64,000 nt of DNA, taken from Cavia porcellus (taxonomy: Eukaryota > Chordata > Mammalia > Rodentia > Caviidae). Shown one piece after another: positions 12,261-24,239 of this stretch; positions within the stretch are counted from its first letter, which is position 1; each line of letters opens with the position of its first letter. The notes below the pieces were generated by a model that saw only the letters and a program-made list of their open reading frames with translations, made no database searches and was not told the DNA's origin. The stretch lies in contig NW_026947514.1 of the NCBI RefSeq assembly GCF_034190915.1, forward strand, positions 8,158,201 through 8,222,200. Direction: 5' to 3'. A program made the translations under genes and the position numbers.

Positions 12261-15200
12261 TCTGGGGTTCTCTTTGCCATGAGGATCGGATGCTGGGTCT
12301 TGGTCTGGTTTGCAGAGCTGGCCGTGGAAGATGGGCTCAACTCGACTCCCAGAGGAAGCTGGCTGCAGGGTGCAAACCCGGCAAGCAGAGAGGGCTGGAT
12401 TCTTGCAGCCTGTCTCCTGTGGGGCCAGGGAGCAGGGACCTGAGGCCATCACCCACGGGCCAACTGTGCTGACTCTGGAGTCTCGTGCCCTGCTAGGATT
12501 GCGTTACGGAGTGGGTATCTTGTTAGAGCCTTGGCGCAGCCCCTGACCTGGAGCTGGCCAGTGGCTGAAGGCCTGCCAGGAAGGACCAGCAGGTCGGGGC
12601 GTGGCCAGGGGAGGGGTAGGGACAGCACCTCGGGTACAAATGCACACTGCAGTCCAGCCTGCCCCTTGTCCCTTCCTGAGCCTGGTGGACGGCCATCTCT
12701 GAGGTGTCCACAGTGGGACAGAGTGAGTACAGATGCCAGGGGAGGGTGTGAAGCTAAATGAGGCCTTGCAGCCACTGAGGCAGGCGAAGTTAAGTAACCT
12801 GCGATCGGGTGCCAAGTGGGTGCGATCAGGTCAAGGGTGAAAAGACCACTGGCCCTGAGCAAGGGGTGAGGGCGTTTTTATAGGGGAGTTTAGGTAAGGG
12901 AGGGGGATTGCTGAGGGGGTGCACAGTAGGGGGTCCAAGGCTGGGTGATTGGCAGGGTTGGGTACGGGGCGCTGGCAGGCACAGCGTGTCTCTTGTGGTT
13001 TTTCGGGAAACCAGCTCTTCGCAGGTTGAGCTGTGTGGGGGCAGCTGCCGACTTCCTGTTGAACGCCATGGCCCCCCAGGTGCAAATAAGAGATCTGTTT
13101 GGGGGGGTTTTCTCTTTCCTAGTTGGGTGGGGGTCTAGTTCAGAGACCTGACAGAGGTCACGAGAGGCAGGGTGCAGAGGAATCCCGGAGCACGGGGCTC
13201 AGAGGCATCAAACATCTGGGGAGACCCGGAGTGATGGTAGGGTCCTCTGTGGGGTCCTGGAACAAACTGGGACCTCCGAAGCCTCGGTGTGACCTTAGGC
13301 TCCGCACACGAGGACTGGCTGGGCCTCAGTTTCCTCCTAGAAAGGTAGGAGTGTTTGTGTGCTCTACGGGAGGATGAAGAGGAGGCTTCGCCCAGACACA
13401 AGCGGCCCCCTCTGCAAATGTGGAGATGCTACAGGATCTGGTGGGCAGATCCAGGGATGCTGCTAAACGTCCTGCTTGCCTGGGGGAGCCCCCCCCCCAA
13501 AGAATGCCCCTGGCCCGAATGTCAGCAGGGCAAAGGATGAGAAACCCCGAAACCACGTAGCAGCAGCAAGCATCTGATGGGCAGGCGGCACCCCGGCCTG
13601 GAGCCCCAGACCTTTAGAAAGCAGCAGAACTGTGCAAGGTTTCCCAGAAACAGGCAGCCCCGGGCTGGAGGGCTACCCGGGAGGCTCGGGCAGCTGCTTG
13701 TGAGCTGCTGCGGAGCCGCTCGGCAGTTTTCTAAACAGGCAGAACGTAGGAACAGGAGTGTGAGGGGGAACTGTTGTTCCCCAGCTTGTCCTCTGAACAG
13801 CTGAAACCTGGAGGGCAGAAGCAGGAGGCCTCTGGGGTGCTGACACGTTCATCCACTCATTCATCACTCGGCCACAATGGGCATGGTGCCCCCCACCATG
13901 ATGGCAAAGGCTTATGTACCCTTATGCACGGTCTGGCCTGCCCCGCACTGGGCACATGTTCTCTGGGTTAGAGGATGGGACAAAAGAGGTCAATGCCACA
14001 AGGGTGTATGATTGCACACCGGAACAACCCAGGGACTGTGACAGAGGATAACAATGGAAGAGGAGAGGGCTGGGCGTGAAAGGGTGTCTCCAAAAGTGAC
14101 ATCCAAGCAGAGCTGAAGCATGTGTATGAGTGGCTTGATGACAAAGGTCAGGAGAGGAGTGTAGCAGACAGCAGCACATGCAAAGGCCCTGGGGATGAGA
14201 CAGAGCCTGCTGTGTGTGAGAAACTGGGACACAAGTGTGTCACACCCTTCCATTTCACTTAACCTCAGTTTATTCAACTGTAAAATAGGACTAATGACAC
14301 TTAATTTTGGTGAGGATCAGAGGTAGTAATCTTTATAGAGCATCTGGTAGGTCCTTCCTGAATACTGCCTTAATACAAGAGGGGCCCACATGGGGAAAGA
14401 TATCTGTTCTCCAGTCTTACAGCCTAGGGAGCCTGAGCAAACCTGAGCCTCTCCCCAGAACAGACCCCGATCTCCCGAGAGACCCGAGGGGGCTTTTGCC
14501 GCTGGGTTTCAGGTGATTGCAGATGCAGGGTGTGGTGGCCACAGCACATGACAGACCCAGTGCCACTGAGGAAGAACTAGAGGCTTGGCAGTGACTCGGC
14601 CTGCTGCCCAGGGCTGCCTGGGGGAGCAGGCTCAGCCCCCGCTTCCCAGCTGCTCTGGTTATCAGCTTCCTGAGAGCTGCCGGGATCGGAACGGTTTCTC
14701 CAGAGCAAGTCGATACACAGAGGTTTCTCACATCGTGGGAGGGGCCAGGCTGTGCCCTACGATAGACTGCTTTAGAGGACACAAGAGTACACCCCCACGT
14801 GTCCCTAAAGACCTCCAGGGGCAGCTGTCACCATGGGAACAGAGGGGGAGTGTGGCTAAGGAGCAGGCAGGACAAGGCTGAGTTATCTGCAGATAGGGCT
14901 GAAGGCAGTGGCTGCTGAGCCAGGGATCCCAAGCACAGGGAGCTGTGGCACAGAAACGGAGTGCCACGGGTGCAGAGGAGTGGAGTGGACAGTGGTTTGA
15001 AAGATGCAGGAGATGCAGCTGCAGCCAGCAAGTGACTCAACTCTCCAAGCCTCGGCTTACCCACCTGTAAAATGGCTCAGGTGTGTGGCCACAGGAGCTA
15101 ATGGGTGAAGGCAGCCAGGGCTGAGCAGAGCGTGGCTGGTGATCACAGAGGCTGCCCATTTGTGTCCCGGTGTCCTCAGGTTCTGCAGACAGAGTGCTGT

Positions 15201-16708
15201 CCATGAGCCTCCTTCTTTGAGTCCTGGTGCTGTCTGGAGACCAGGGCTGGGGAGGGTCTGCGTGAAAGCCACGCAGCTCCATGCAGACGCCATATACCTG
15301 CAGCCTCAGGCTGCCCGACCTGGGGCCCAGCTTGTCCCAGGGCCTGCCTTTCGTAGGCCAAGCTGCTGTCCTTTCCAGTGCAGCTCTTTCCAGCGGGCCC
15401 TCTGGGGTTTGGTTTGCTTTGCATCACGTGACTACAGCAGGCCATCCTGGCATACCTGGGCCTGGGGACTGAGGCCAGGGTGCATGTGGAGGGACAGAGG
15501 AGACACTCCAAGAGCTGCAGATTGGGGTGTCACCGAGGAGAGCATGTGCGAAGCTGGCGCCCATGGCAAGGCTAAGGAGATGGCGTGTCAGATGGAGTTT
15601 GGCCAGATGCTGCCAGCTGATGCCCCCAGCTCCATAACATGGGCTCCGTACAGGGCAGGGCTGGGCACCTCACTGGTGGTGGTAGCCTTATTCTAGCTCC
15701 CCTTGTGTTGGTGCTGCCACCACCCTGTCTCCTGGGTGGGAAAGTGCTCCGGAAGTGTTGGCATCCCCAAAGCACACGTGAGGTCACGCGGGTTGGGATT
15801 CGAACCCAGGCAGCAGGCTCCTCACCACTAAGGGGTTTGGTGCTAGAGGACCCTGGCTGAGGCTGGCTGGGGTGGCACAGGCCGGGGAAGGTCCAGGGTG
15901 GAGCAGGAGGCAGGAGGCAGAGGAGAGGGGCACTGAAGGCCCAGGACAGGCCAGCTCCACCTGAGTGGCCCTGAGCAGGACGTTAGATGGGTCTCACGGC
16001 CTGCAGTTGAAGTCTGGGTCAGAGTCAGGCAGGCAGGTCTGCTTGGCTTGCAGGTGGTGCCTTTTAAAGGCCCTGTTCCCAAATATGGTCCCATGATGAG
16101 AAGTTAGGGTGAAGGTTTCAGCACAGCAATCCTGAAGGACACATTGCAGCCCCTAATGGAAGAGGAGGGCAGCTGAGATGCTCCCATGAAGAGGGCAAGT
16201 TCCTTAGGAAGGGACAGGAGTGGCCCGGGACAGCCCCAGGAGCAGGTACCCATTCTGGTTGCTCACTGTGTGTTCATCGAATTCCCCAGAACAAAGCCAG
16301 AGGTGCTGATGGGACCACAGGGCCTTGCCAAGGGCTGGACCAGGGCAGAGGGAACGGTGGGTGGCCACACAGGGTGGCAGCTCCTTGCTGCCTGGCAACC
16401 TCAGGGACGGGGACTGGCAGAATCCAAGCGCTGGCTGGCCCCCAGGCTCAGCCTTAGTGTGGACAAGAGGGGCCGACTCCTGTCTGGTGGCCGGGCCCTT
16501 GCTGCAGGCCTCCATGGCTCTGCCTTCTCCTTTCTCTCCCCTCCACAGAGGTCCCCATCCACAAGCCTCACCTGCAACGTCATGGGTGCCCCCAATCCCC
16601 TTTGGGGTTGTGATGGGTGACAAGCAGGGACAGCTCCCTTGGCTCACTGCTCTCTTCCTCCCTTTGGCCTGCATCCTCTCTGAGAGCTCCTTCCCACTGT
16701 CCCCTCAG
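12261..16708. other. Intergenic/upstream region of SERPINA5 with scattered MIR pieces
   Basis: Mostly GC-rich unique sequence. MIR-like cores are visible at about 13255-13345 (+), 14240-14330 (+, 'aacctcagtttattcaactg'), 15025-15080 (+) and 15780-15830 (-). The non-coding first exon and promoter of SERPINA5 should lie here or in the adjoining intron, but I cannot place them from sequence alone. Long open frames here, such as 15139-15696, have no splice or domain support. Confidence 0.4.
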
Positions 16709-16723
16709 GACCCGGCAGCAGCA

Positions 16724-17309
16724 ATGCAGCTCTTTCTGCTCCTGTGCCTGACCTCCCTCAGCCTTCAGGGCGCCCCCTTCCGCCGCCTCCGGGCCAAGAA
16801 GCAGCAGCCTGGGGAGCCCAGTGGCAGGGCCTTTGCCTTGGAGCTGTACAGGGGCCTGGCTTCTGCCTCCCCTGGCCAGAACGTCATCTTTTCCCCGCTG
16901 AGCGTGTCCACGATCCTGGCCATACTGTCCATGGGGGCCAAAGGCAACACCCAGGCACAGATCCTGAAGGCTCTGGGCTTCAACCCCCAGCGCCAAACAG
17001 CAGCCGAGTTCCACTACGGCTTCCAGCGTCAGCTGGCGGAGCTCACAAGCCCCAGAAATGGCTTCGAGCTGAACCTCGGCAACGCCCTTTTCATCAGTGA
17101 GGGGCTGGACATCGACAACGTCTTCCAGCTTGCCATAAAGGACACGTACCTGGCTGACATTTATACGGCCAACTTCACGGACCCCGCAGCAGCCCAGAAG
17201 CAGATCAATGACTATGTGGCCAGGCAAACCCAGGGCAAGATTGCAGACCTGATCCAGAGCCTTGACAGCACTGACATCACGGTGATGGTAAATTACATTT
17301 CCTTTAAAG
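16724..17309 (+). CDS. SERPINA5: SERPINA5 first coding exon (residues 1-195)
   Basis: The exon starts after the acceptor CCCCTCAG at 16701-16708, with 15 bases of 5'UTR before the ATG. It encodes the signal peptide, the basic N-terminus, helices A-F and the first strands, ending at NYISFK plus one base. The donor is AAAG|GTGAGC. The open frame runs further on both sides (16325-17563), but those extensions are intron and upstream sequence. Confidence 0.92.
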
Positions 17310-20300
17310 GTGAGCCCAGTACTCTCTTTCTCTTTTCTGCTGTTGGGATCAAAACCATACCCATGCCCCTGCCTATCTTGGGGAAGCAGGAGTCTGCTGA
17401 GGCCATCACACCAGATGCCACTCACGGCAGGAGCACAGGAGGTAGGAGGGCCCTCCAACTCCCCATCTTACCCTCATCTTTGGCCCCACTGCCCTCTAGG
17501 GTCTTAGGCTGTCCTGAGGCTCTGACTGTCCTGCCGAGCTTCCCTCTCCCCGCTCCTCAGTGAGAGCAGCCTGGTTGGTGTCTCCCAGCATCCCCTGTGG
17601 ATGCCCTGCTCCCTGCTGGGCATCAGTATCAGCCCAGTTCATGATGCTTCTGGGTGGGGATGGGGCACAGCGAGAGGATGGGAAAATAAAGGGAAGACAG
17701 GAAAGCTGAGGTCTCCTGATGGGAGAAAAGAAACTGCCAAGTCACCAAAGCACCTTTATTTGTGCAGGAGGACACTATCACTTTCAACCCCACTGCCCAG
17801 TGACTTGCTTGCCTGTCTGGCCTGGGCCTCTAGGCTTTTTGGAGCTGGCACAGCTTTGGGCTCTCCATGTTCTCAGGGCTGGCCTTGCTCTAGCCTTACA
17901 CGTGTGACTGATCTCCAGCTTCAGGCACTCGCTGCGGCTCCCATGTCCCTCCAGAGAGTGGCCCCCAGGGGCCCTATGCCCAAGGGAAGTGTGGATGGAG
18001 GAAGGCGAGGGTGGAGGAAGAGGGGAAGGCTGAAGGGACAGGAGAGGGAGTTAAATCCTTAGCACCAGACCCATTCCTGCTGTCACAGAGGATGAGGGTC
18101 TCCAGTGCCTTTGGGATGCTCTAACAAAGCACCAGAAACGGGAGTGGCTTGTATCAGCAGGAATGTATTTCTTTCTGTTCTAGATGCTGGAAAGTTTAAA
18201 TTCCCAGGCCAAATTACTGGATTTATAGCTCTAGCTGCATCTTCCCTGGTTGGAAAGAACGCACAAGGTTCCTGAGGACCCTCTTATAAGGGCACTAATC
18301 CCATTGTAGGGGCTCTGCTCCCACCGTCTACTTGCCTCCCAAAGGCCTGGTCTCCTAACACTATTGCCTTGGGGGCTGCAATATTCATGAAGGAATCCAG
18401 GAAGGGAAGGAGCACAGGCCACAGCTGTGAGGGTGGAACTTGGATTCCAGTCCAGAGCTAACCCCACGACAGCAGGTGCAGAGTGGGGAATCTACCCTTG
18501 GTTAGGATTAAGAACTCAAAACCAGTCTCCTGTAGGGATTTGATGAGACATGCACTTAGGAAGCAGCTAGGAAAGGAAACACAAGCAAAGAAATACTCCA
18601 CAGCAAAGCTCATGTATTTCCAGAGCCTTTACACATTCCCTCCCAAACCTAGACGAGAGTCCAGTGCGGGCAACAAGGTGAACAGAGCAGTGGTCAGGTA
18701 GCATTCTCAGCCATGTATATTTTTGAAATCCTCTTCACTTGAATGCCTGGCCTTACATAGTATCAGAGAATCAAAGAGCGGTAGAGATCCAGTCTCCGAA
18801 GCCCTGAAAGCCAGTTTTCTTGTTTTGTAAGACAGGAGGCCAGGAAAGGCCCCGGCCCTGGCAGCTAAGGGGTCAGGTGATCCCCGCTGCTGAGGCCACC
18901 CCAAAAAGGAACTCTCTGTGACTCTGCTCATGCCCGGCTCTCTTCATCGGCAGCTAAATATTTCTCATTCTTACGCACAGTTCTCTTCCTCTCCTCACCC
19001 CGTGTTCCTCCTTAGCTAAGTGGGAGATTGGCTTCAACAACAAAACAACTCAGAATCAGGACTTCTATGTGACCCGGAAGAAGAAGCTACAGGTGCCCAT
19101 GATGAAACACGAGGATCAGTATTTCTACTTCCAAGACAAGGAGCTCTCCTGCACAGTGGTGGGCATCCCCTACGAAGGCAATACCACCGCCTACTTCATT
19201 CTCCCCAACCAGGGCAAGATGGAGCAGGTGGAGAATAATCTAAGGGAGAAAAAGCTGCAGAAGTGGACTGAGATGTTGACCCAGAGGTACTCCTCAGACC
19301 TTACCCCGCCCCGGAGACCCATGCCCTGGGCCACACAGTGATGGAGGGAAGGACCTACCCAGCCAGTGAACTCTCTCCAAACCCAGAGACTTCCCACGAG
19401 GTCCTGAGACCTCCAGTTGGGGGGAGGGTGCCAGAGCTGGAAGCTAAGACCTCTATGTGGCACCCCTGTGGTCAGCCCAAACCCAGGCCAAAGGGAACGC
19501 CTTCCTAGACAGAGAGCCAGCAAGTGTGAGCGGCCAAGGGGAGGTGACTGGAATGCTCAGTCTAGTAAATGCTCAGTCCAAGAAAGGTTCTTTTCTTTTC
19601 CCAGGCGCCTCAAACTTTATCTCCCCAAGTTCTCCATTGAGGGTTCCTACCACCTGGAGAAATTCTTCCCCAAGCTGGGCATCAGGGACATCTTCACCAG
19701 CAATGCTAATCTGTCTGGCATCTTCAAGCACTCCGAAGTCAAGCTGTCTCGGGTGGGTCCCAAAGCTACTGTGCCCCGCCCTGCCCGCCTTGCCTTTTTC
19801 TCCCCTCCCCTCCCATCCTCTCCTCTTCTTTCCCTTCTCCTCCTTTCTTTTCTCTGCCACCTCCTTCTCTATGGTACCTTGAGGGGAGATGGGGAGGCCC
19901 TGTATTAAGCAGTCAGAACTCAGACTCTGGCAAGTAGCTGCTTCTCCAACAAACAACTGAGCCTCAGAGCCTCCTTTCTGCCATCTGGAGAGGTGGAGAA
20001 TCTCGCCTCACTCTGAGGCATCACAAGAACTGAACGACCGACCTGTGCAGGCAGCTCCAGGCATGGCACCTGGGACAGGGGAACCATCTGAGGGTCCTTT
20101 TCCTCCTGTTCTGTGGCTTATTTTGGCACAGATGGTTTGGCGTTGGTGCTCACAGGCAGAAGGCTTGCTGTCTGCTTTGGAGCCTTCTCCTGACCCCTGG
20201 CAGCTCTGTGATGCCTGGTGTCTCCCACAGGTGGTGCACAAAGCTGTGGTGGAGGTGGACGAGTCAGGAACCAGGGCGGCGTCAGGCACTGGGTCAGTCT

Positions 20301-20416
20301 TCAGCTTCCGATCAGCCTATCCGAACTCCAGGACCATCTTCTTCAATAGGCCCTTTCTGTTAGTCATTGTGGAGAACATGAACATCCTCTTCTTTAGCAA
20401 AGTGGCCCAGCCCTGA
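16724..20416 (+). CDS. SERPINA5: SERPINA5, protein C inhibitor (clade A serpin), four coding exons
   Basis: This gene encodes a secreted serine-protease inhibitor that traps activated protein C, kallikreins and other trypsin-like enzymes. Coding exons are 16724-17309, 19016-19286, 19605-19752 and 20231-20416. Their lengths (586, 271, 148 and 186 bp) and phases (1, 2, 0) keep one frame and give 396 residues, close to the roughly 400 usual for clade A. Every intron is GT-AG. The start MQLFLLLCL opens a hydrophobic secretory signal followed by a basic stretch (RRLRAKK). The protein has four N-glycosylation sequons (NFT, NKT, NTT, NLS), the serpin core, a hinge at GTRAASGTG and a reactive loop with FSFR-S, so P1 is Arg362. 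P1 Arg-Ser and the start peptide match protein C inhibitor rather than kallistatin or antichymotrypsin. The non-coding first exon was not located. The gene looks intact, with no stop or frameshift. Confidence 0.93.
17310..19015 (+). other. SERPINA5 intron containing an old interspersed repeat
   Basis: A 1.7 kb GT-AG intron. Bases 18098-18400 resemble an old mammalian dispersed repeat whose family I cannot assign; a related one appears at 22500-22825. The rest is unremarkable. Confidence 0.7.
19016..19286 (+). CDS. SERPINA5: SERPINA5 second coding exon (residues 196-286)
   Basis: Exactly 271 bp, the usual size for this clade A exon. It begins with the second and third bases of an Ala codon, then KWEIGFNNKTTQ. 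It contains the conserved VPMM strand and GNTTAYFILPNQGKMEQVE. The acceptor is CTTAG and the donor is AG|GTACTC. NKT and NTT are predicted glycosylation sites. Confidence 0.92.
19605..19752 (+). CDS. SERPINA5: SERPINA5 third coding exon (residues 286-335)
   Basis: 148 bp, again the family length. It encodes RRLKLYLPKFSIEGSYHLEK and the DIFTSNANLSGI segment, ending in phase 0 at LSR. The acceptor is TTTTCCCAG and the donor is CGG|GTGGGT. The intron that follows carries a strong pyrimidine tract at about 19790-19870. Confidence 0.92.
20231..20416 (+). CDS. SERPINA5: SERPINA5 last coding exon with reactive-centre loop (residues 336-396)
   Basis: Begins after TCTCCCACAG and encodes the strand VVHKAVVEVDESGTRAA, the loop and the serpin signature NRPFLLVIV. 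The P1 Arg codon is CGA at 20309-20311, followed by TCA (Ser). The hinge contains Ala-Ala-Ser-Gly-Thr-Gly with small residues, as expected of an inhibitory serpin. TGA is at 20414-20416. Confidence 0.93.
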   Translation: MVHKAVVEVDESGTRAASGTGSVFSFRSAYPNSRTIFFNRPFLLVIVENMNILFFSKVAQP

Positions 20417-21240
20417 GGTAGGGCCTTTTCACAGGCCTGCGTGGATCCAGGTAGGGGCAGAGCTGTGTTCTAGCCTGCCTGTCTGCTGGTAGCTAGAGAT
20501 TTACCTAGATTTAGTTACTAAAGAGGTGTCAAGTAATCCTAAGAAGATCAATAAGCTGGTGATCACAGCCTGTCACTCAGCTGCAAGACATAGGTGGCTT
20601 GGAGTGGAGATGAGCACAGAGGTCCCAGAAAATCCAGGATGCTTTCACCTGCCCACATTCACATAGCATATTAGCAACACCTACAGGCCCAGAGTCCAAG
20701 TCCCTGAGGCTGAGTCTAGTGCTCAAAAACCCCTGTGACAGCATGATCCCAGCAGGTGTGGGCCACCAGGAAGCATTCTGCAAGCCTGGTCTCCCATCTG
20801 TGAGCACCCCAGCTGTCAGTTCATCCTGGTGTGGGGAGAACACTGGATTGAGGTGTGCAGTGGAGCCATTGTCCCTGCTGTAACCCACTGTGTGGCACTG
20901 GCATAGCACTGTCTCTCTCTGGACCTCTTCTTCATGTATACAGCCAAGGATCAGGGCAAGGTTCCCATTCAAGGTCCCTGGATGTCACTAAGAGGTGGGC
21001 CTGTTTGTGCCAACCCTGGTCAATTTCAGTACAGTCAGGAGTTAAGTGAAGCAGTTGGGCATCAGGTTGGACTTGTCCCAGTGCAGGATGGTGCCATCCC
21101 ACAAATCAAGCTGTAACCTTCTGGGCCTGGCTGGTGTGAGAGAATTGAGGTCTACACCAACCATAGAGGGTCGATTGCAGACACTATGGCTAACCTGCTG
21201 AATTTTATGTTAGCTTCTACAATAAAGCATTTTGCAAAGA
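20417..21240 (+). other. SERPINA5: SERPINA5 3'UTR
   Basis: About 820 bases from the TGA to the predicted cleavage site. No transposon was recognised inside, which suggests conserved UTR. Its extent is inferred from the poly(A) signal. Confidence 0.7.
21221..21226 (+). terminator. Poly(A) signal AATAAA of SERPINA5
   Basis: The first strong AATAAA after the stop codon, in the context CTACAATAAAGCATTTTGC. GT-rich sequence follows within 30 bases. Confidence 0.75.
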
Positions 21241-21410
21241 CTGGGTACCCTTGTCTTTATGGAGGCAGCTCCAGGAAGGGAGGCACGAGTGCTTACCATG
21301 ATCCAGACCTGGTGTGGGTCATGTCACCTGGATGCTCACATTCACCCTGCAAGACCGCACAGGGCCAGAAACCGCTGCTATAAAGACAGGGAAGACCAGG
21401 CCCAGAGAGG

Positions 21411-21785
21411 TCTGGTGGTTACCAGATTGATCCGTCCCATGGATCGGTCCCTGGGCCTCGCCTGGAGAATGGACGGGGATGAAGGGCAGGGCAAGAGAAA
21501 AGAGAGATGGAGACAGGATGAGATTCCAATCGAGTCTCATTTATTCTTGAAATGGCTACAACTTTTATAGGGTGGAGGCGGGCCAATGGGGCAGGAAGAG
21601 GGAACGGAGTGTTATCTGATAGGTCATCAACACATCTGGATATATGGCATAAGCAGGAGAGGATTGTGGGTAATGTAGGCAGACATGAGGATCATGGGAA
21701 ATGTAGGCTGAAGCAGGAAGTTGCTTACGTCATGCGCATTGTAGGCAAAGGGAGGATCATGGCAAATGTACGCTGACACACAACA
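21411..21785 (-). mobile_element. Solo LTR, ERVK/IAP-like, antisense
   Basis: Read on the minus strand, the LTR would start TGTTGTGTGTCAGC (right end 21785). It contains a CRE-like TGACGTAA with TGCGCA alongside (21721-21740), a TATAAAA box at 21563-21569, and AATAAATGAGACT at 21540-21545, only about 20 bases downstream. A short TATA-to-poly(A) spacing and AATAAATGAGACT are hallmarks of IAP-like ERVK LTRs. No internal region or second LTR is adjacent. The left end is approximate and no target duplication was found. Confidence 0.6.
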
Positions 21786-22014
21786 TGCCCTCAGGTGGGA
21801 GGGGCAGGGCAGCAGCTGCCATTCTGAGCTGCTCCCTACACCAGATGGTCTGTTTACAGGTGGGTGAGGGGCATGGCCCTGGTCACCAGCTCAGCTACAT
21901 GCTCTGTGATGGAGATCGGGGTCTAGTATCCGAGGGTTTCAGCCTCAGTCCCCCTTGCAAGCTTCTTAATTTCCTTTCTTTTTTATTAATTTTTAATGGA
22001 AAAACACCCCAAAA

Positions 22015-22460
22015 TTTCATAGTGAACTAATAAGAGAAAAACCATAGTTATACATAGTGTATTATTATTTTCAAAGTACTACACCCATTTAACCATGAAT
22101 GCCTCTAGTCTGTCCTTCTTGCTGCAGAGCAGGACTCCATTTTGCATAAATACCATATTTTCCTTGCCTATTCACCTGCTGATGGACATATACACTGTTT
22201 CCAAAATTTAGCCATCAGCAGTTGTACCGCTGTAAGCATAGGCATGTGTGTACCCCTATAATATGGCAACTCTAACTATTTTGGGGAAATACCTAGAAGG
22301 GGAATATCTGGGTCAAATAGAATATCTGGGTTGTTTTTTGGGGAACCTCTATTTTGATTTTCATACTAGTATCACTAGGTTACATTCCCACCGCAATGCA
22401 GGGACTTCATTTTCCCCCGCCCTCACCAACGTTTGGTACTATTGGGGCTTCTTCGGTTTT
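22015..22460 (-). mobile_element. L1 3'-end fragment, antisense
   Basis: The reverse complement of terminal L1 ORF2: 'gactccattttgcataaata', 'cctattcacctgctgatgga' and 'ggttacattcccaccgcaat' appear in the expected order. Strongly decayed. Confidence 0.8.
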
Positions 22461-22499
22461 CCCTGGGGACCTTCATTTTAGCCTCTGAATTCCATTCTT

Positions 22500-22825
22500 A
22501 GTGGTGCCATAACCAAGTCTGGGTCAGGGAGGCTTATGCAACAGAAATTGATTGGCTCACATTTCCGGAGACCGGAAGTCAAGCGGGCTTCCTTTGAGGT
22601 CTCTGTCCTTGGCTTTAGGTGGCCACCTGCGACCTTTGTGTGGGTCTGTATCTAAATTTTCTCTTATTATCAAGACACTGGTTATATTTAAATAGGGGCT
22701 GTACTTTAACCAAACCATTTCTTTAAGGGCTCCATCTCCAAATATAGTCACATGCTGAGGGATCAGGAGTTGGAACCCTAGCTCCCGAGTTTGGGAGGGA
22801 GCACAATGCAGCCCGTAGCATCACC
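22500..22825 (+). repeat. Old mammalian interspersed repeat, family unassigned
   Basis: Contains an 'aacagaaattgattggctca' segment, 'ccggaagtcaagc' and 'atctccaaatatagtcacat', in the order of a common ancient mammalian dispersed repeat. A related block lies at 18098-18400. I cannot assign its family. Confidence 0.5.
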
Positions 22826-22983
22826 TAAAGTTTTGACTTCCTGAAGCTCTTGCCAAATTCATTCTTAGTTTTAGAAAACCAATTTTTATTGCCCTCTGGC
22901 CACACAGATTCTAACTCTTCCTCTGGGTGAGCTGCAACCAGATGGAGAGAAATCATGCCCTGCTGAAGTCCAGAGATATCAGA

Positions 22984-23170
22984 GTGTGGTGGTACATACC
23001 TGTAATCCCAGCCCTCAGGGAGGCTGAGGCAGGAGGATCACCAGTTCAAACCCAGTCTGAGTAATTTAGTGACTTAAAGAGATACTATGTCTCAATAAAT
23101 AAATAGGGCTAGGGATACAGCACGGTGTGAAGGCCCTGGGTTTAATCCCTAGTACTACCAAAAAAACCAA
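22984..23170 (+). mobile_element. B1-dID SINE
   Basis: A B1 left half ('ggtggtacatacctgtaatc', 'ggaggctgaggcaggaggat') passes through a linker ('atgtctcaataaataaatag') into an ID-derived half ('ggctagggatacagcacggt', 'ggccctgggtttaatcccta') and a short A-rich tail. This is the complete fusion structure, and the best diagnostic SINE in the window. Confidence 0.85.
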
Positions 23171-24173
23171 CAAAAAAAGCCAGAACCAGAGCCGCTTTTC
23201 CCATCTCTCCCTGCAAAGACCCAAAGGAGAGGCTGACCTTGCTCTTCCTAGGAAAAACTTCCCACTCCAGTGAACAGCTATGACTGTGGGCTTAGTCAAA
23301 TCACAATTCAAAGACTGTTGGTGAAGAAATCAGGCATGTTTTTAGTGCCGGGCTAGGGTGGGAAGCCCGGCAGACACCGGCCTGGGCAATAACCAGGTAA
23401 ACAAGTGAATAAATGTGGGATGGCAGACTGTGATGAGATGTTTGCTGGCTGTCCACCGTGAGCCAGGCACTGCACAGGAAGTGAAAGGCGGTCACGTCTC
23501 CTGCCGGGCAGGCCCGTGGCCCAGGCACAGAGGCAGATGTCACCCAGCAGCAGGGGAGGAGAACTGCCACACGGTCTTGCCCCGTCTCAAGGCTCCATCT
23601 AGTCATGGGGAGCAGCAGCCGCATCCAATCAGAGGGACAGTCACTCAGGAGTCAGGTCGGGGACGGAAAGGACACCTGAGCCGCCTGCAGACTGGAGGAG
23701 ACAGGGAGACGTGGTGACCAGGGTGACATGGGGCTGTGTTGAAGTGATGAAACCCACTTCACTCCAGCTGTCACATGGCTCTTTTCCTAGTCTGGCTGCA
23801 TGCTCAGGGGTCGCCAGAGATGCTTGTGCTCACCTCGGGGGAGTGGGAGATGCCCAATGGGAATGCTCCTCAGTGTCAGCACAACTTTCCTGAAAATCCA
23901 CAAGGGCCTCAAAATAAAAAAAAAAAAAAAAAAAAATTTAAATTAAATGTTCCAAAAGGGGAAAAAATCCAGGAAGGGCACAGGAGTGGGGTTGGTGCCC
24001 AAAAGCCAAACTTAATTAGCAGACCAGCAGGAGAAGCTTCCTGGGCACTGAGGGTTCATGCGGGGGCTTTCCCAGCCAGGGCCTGGCCGAGTCTGTCTCA
24101 GCCGGTGGCTCAGAAGCCATGACCTGCAGGACGGCAGGAGAGGACAGGGCCAAGGCTGCGCGTGGGTGTCATG
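23171..24173. other. Unassigned sequence with a poly(A) run
   Basis: Unique-looking sequence. A run of about 22 A at 23914-23935 could mark a retroposed tail, but I could not identify the body of an element upstream. Confidence 0.35.
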
Positions 24174-24239
24174 AGCAAGGTCCCGGAGGTGGGAGAGGGT
24201 GGTTGGTGTCCAGTGGTGACTGACCCGTCAGCTATTGTG
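24174..24239 (+). repeat. 66-bp segment duplicated at 25666-25731 (copy 1)
   Basis: Matches 25666-25731 at 62 of 66 positions by eye. It lies in otherwise unassigned sequence just outside the antisense L1 debris, so it is probably the source copy. Confidence 0.85.

Noticed and set aside
1..16700. Exons of other clade A serpins (such as SERPINA4) upstream of SERPINA5
   Set aside because: No serpin motif was found in the first 16.7 kb on either strand by reading. A neighbouring serpin probably lies outside the window.
16580..17458. 292-codon minus-strand open frame
   Set aside because: It is a shadow of the GC-rich serpin exon on the other strand, with no domain of its own.
16325..17563. 412-codon continuous frame containing the SERPINA5 first coding exon
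   Set aside because: Only 16724-17309 matches the serpin. The extra 5' part precedes a splice acceptor and the extra 3' part follows a good donor, so it is intron or upstream sequence.
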